Shown: piece after piece, positions 62,494-64,000 of the stretch
Layout of the letters: every line of letters starts with the position of its first letter
How positions within the stretch are numbered: position 1 is the stretch's first letter
DNA from: Acidiphilium sp. PA
Lineage (GTDB): Bacteria; Pseudomonadota; Alphaproteobacteria; Acetobacterales; Acetobacteraceae
Direction: 5' to 3'
Length of the DNA stretch: 64,000 bases
Assembly (NCBI RefSeq): GCF_026191915.1
Contig: NZ_JAIMBY010000011.1
Span: 1-64,000 of the forward strand
Notes under the pieces: generated by a model
Seen by the model: only the letters and a program-made list of their open reading frames with translations
Database searches by the model: none
Told to the model about the DNA's origin: nothing
Made by a program: the position numbers and the translations under genes

Positions 62494-63720
62494 TCAGGCC
62501 GCCGCAACCGCGCCCTCGCCGGACAGGATCTGTTTCAATGCCGCCACCAGATCATCCATCATCGCCTCGGTATGTTTCGGCCCGGGCGTGAAGCGCAGGC
62601 GCTCGGTGCCCGCCGCAACGGTCGGGTAGTTGATCGGCGTGGCATACATGCCGAACTCGCGGATCAGCCGCATCGAAACCTCGGTCGCCCGTGCGGCATT
62701 GCCGATCATCAGCGGCACGATATGGCTCTCCGAATGCAGGCGCGGCAGCCCCGCAGCATCGAACTTCGCCTTCAGCAGCGCCGCCCGCGCAAACAGCGTG
62801 TCACGGCGGGGCTGGTCGATTTTCAACCGGCGGATCGAGGCCAGCGCCGCCGCCACGGTCGGTGGCGGCAGTGCGGTCGTGAAAATGAACCCCGCTGCGG
62901 TCGAGCGGATGAAATCGATCACGCTGGCATCTCCCGCCACATAGCCGCCGTGGCAGCCGTAGGCCTTGGCCAGCGTGCCCTCGATAATGGTCAGCCGGTG
63001 CGCGACACCATCCCGCTCGGATACGCCGCCACCATGCGGCCCATACATGCCAACCGCATGCACCTCATCGAGGTAGGTGATCGCATTATATCTGTCGGCC
63101 AGATCGCAGATCGCCCCGATCGGCGCGATGTCGCCATCCATCGAATAGACGCTCTCGAACGCGATCATCTTCGGCGCGTCGGCCGGTGCGGCCGCCAGCA
63201 GACGCTCCAGATCGGCCAGATCGTTGTGCTTGAATACATGCACGGTCGAGCTTTTGCCGCCCTTGATGCCGACGATCATCGAATTATGATTCTGCGCGTC
63301 GGAAAACACATGCCAGTCGGGCAGCGCGTTCAGCACGGCCCCCAGCGTCGCCTGATTCGACACATAGCCCGAGGTGAACAGCAGGGCGGCGTCCTTGCCG
63401 TGCAACGCGGCAAGCTCGGCCTCGAGCGCCACATGGATCGGCGACGACCCGGCGATGTTGCGCGTCCCGCCCGCGCCGGCGCCCATGGTCCGCGCCGCCT
63501 CGATCGAGGCCTCGATCACCTCGGGGTCGGTGCCCATCGCCAGATAATCGTTCGACGACCAGACCAGAATATCCTGCGTCCGGCCCTCCATCGTCACCCG
63601 ATAGTACGGAAACCGATCCGCCAGCTTCTCCAGCGCGACAAATCGCCGGTAACGCCCCGCCGCGCGGATCTCAGCGAGCGCCTTGTCGCAATGCGCGATA
63701 AACTTATGGTCGCGGTTCAT
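62494..63720 (-). CDS. hemA: 5-aminolevulinate synthase
   Basis: This 408-residue PLP enzyme condenses glycine and succinyl-CoA to 5-aminolevulinate, the first haem step in alphaproteobacteria. Motifs are [60 protein letters not shown] and the PLP lysine in [18 protein letters not shown]. Length and motifs are complete. It is a chromosomal gene, which marks the edge of the mobile region together with the tRNA. Confidence 0.95.
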   Translation of the reverse strand: MNRDHKFIAHCDKALAEIRAAGRYRRFVALEKLADRFPYYRVTMEGRTQDILVWSSNDYLAMGTDPEVIEASIEAARTMGAGAGGTRNIAGSSPIHVALEAELAALHGKDAALLFTSGYVSNQATLGAVLNALPDWHVFSDAQNHNSMIVGIKGGKSSTVHVFKHNDLADLERLLAAAPADAPKMIAFESVYSMDGDIAPIGAICDLADRYNAITYLDEVHAVGMYGPHGGGVSERDGVAHRLTIIEGTLAKAYGCHGGYVAGDASVIDFIRSTAAGFIFTTALPPPTVAAALASIRRLKIDQPRRDTLFARAALLKAKFDAAGLPRLHSESHIVPLMIGNAARATEVSMRLIREFGMYATPINYPTVAAGTERLRFTPGPKHTEAMMDDLVAALKQILSGEGAVAAA

Positions 63721-63887
63721 TCCCTGCTCCTGGCCGCCCCGAAATACCGGTGCGGATCGATGTGATACTCTTCAGCCCGAGACGGCATGACGATACTGCG
63801 CGGATTCCAGCCGGTGTCGTCAAGCAAATATATTCCAGTCTTCCATTTTTTTACCGCCTTGCCGATCACATCGGAGCCATGCGCGGC
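63721..63887. other. Intergenic region upstream of hemA
   Basis: About 165 bases between hemA and the next leftward gene. It should hold the hemA promoter. A run of eight T occurs near 63846-63853, possibly part of a terminator for the upstream gene. Confidence 0.4.
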
Positions 63888-64000
63888 TCAAGGGTGCAAC
63901 ACGCTCATCATTTCGCTCCACTCGCGCTTCGACAGGCCAGACCCCGCCTGATCGACCGCCTCGCCGGCCAGCATCCGCCGCAGGATCGCCAGCATCGTCG
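63888..64000 (-). CDS. Partial CDS, C-terminal end of unknown protein
   Basis: A leftward frame enters from the right edge and ends with MLAILRRMLAGEAVDQAGSG and KREWSEMMSVLHP before a stop at 63888-63890. About 37 residues are visible. No family can be assigned. Confidence 0.5.
   Translation of the reverse strand, partial: TMLAILRRMLAGEAVDQAGSGLSKREWSEMMSVLHP

Overview
The window looks like the chromosome of an alphaproteobacterium, most plausibly an acidophilic, metal-exposed Acetobacteraceae such as Acidiphilium or Acidocella. This is inferred from gene content, not from a marker search. Two chromosomal genes anchor the right edge: a tRNA-Thr(CGT) and an ALAS-type hemA. Everything to their left is mobile or plasmid-like, and the 3' end of the tRNA faces it. 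This suggests an integrated plasmid or genomic island whose left end lies outside the window.

Layout. 1-3.3 kb: broken ISAs1 and IS5 copies have cut the 3' end off a cation diffusion facilitator gene, followed by an SmtB/ArsR regulator and a second cation transporter. 3.4-9.5 kb: two adjacent insertion sequences. The first is IS701/IS4-like with a passenger ORF. The second is a tnpC-only IS66 element with 23-bp inverted repeats and 8-bp target duplications; its transposase gene is split by a 2.6-kb serine-recombinase element. 9.5-16.8 kb: MerR regulator and TonB receptor, a frameshifted cysK, lgt, a second MerR (CueR-like), two thioredoxin-fold proteins, and two textbook MerR-type promoters. 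16.8-32.4 kb: a long leftward metal and redox cluster. In transcription order it is merA, thioredoxin-like, CC membrane protein, merT-like, small secreted protein, multicopper oxidase, DUF411, Met-rich protein, membrane protein, ScsB/DsbD, SCO1, two TlpA-like proteins, Cys/Met membrane protein, 1-Cys peroxiredoxin, copC, copD, ctaG (split by an intact-looking ISAs1 element with 10-bp duplications) and a small membrane protein. A divergent merR sits beside merA.

32.9-40.8 kb is plasmid backbone: DUF3363-type relaxase, lytic transglycosylase, TraF-like S26 peptidase, three 22-bp-phased iterons, RepA, an HTH protein, DUF2285 genes, an XRE regulator and DUF736. 41-54.5 kb is a second metal cargo: RND and IS1182 remnants; merR, HMA protein, CcdA-like protein, P1B ATPase and a broken MFS gene; then arsenite oxidase aioBA divergent from arsR, arsC (LMW-PTP type), arsC (glutaredoxin type), arsB and arsH. 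54.6-62 kb returns to backbone: DUF2493, Toprim, ParB-like, a small hypothetical, a VapBC-type toxin-antitoxin and DUF932.

The genes together suggest handling of mercury (MerA, MerT-like), copper (multicopper oxidase, CopCD, SCO, DsbD/TlpA thiol chemistry), divalent cations (CDF, P1B ATPase) and arsenic (oxidation of As(III), reduction of As(V), export). Decay is clear: at least five single-base frameshifts and several IS-disrupted genes. The least explained signals are two families of hairpin-forming leaders. One precedes the ParB-like and DUF932 genes, with base changes that preserve pairing in the sense RNA; the other precedes DUF736 and DUF2493.
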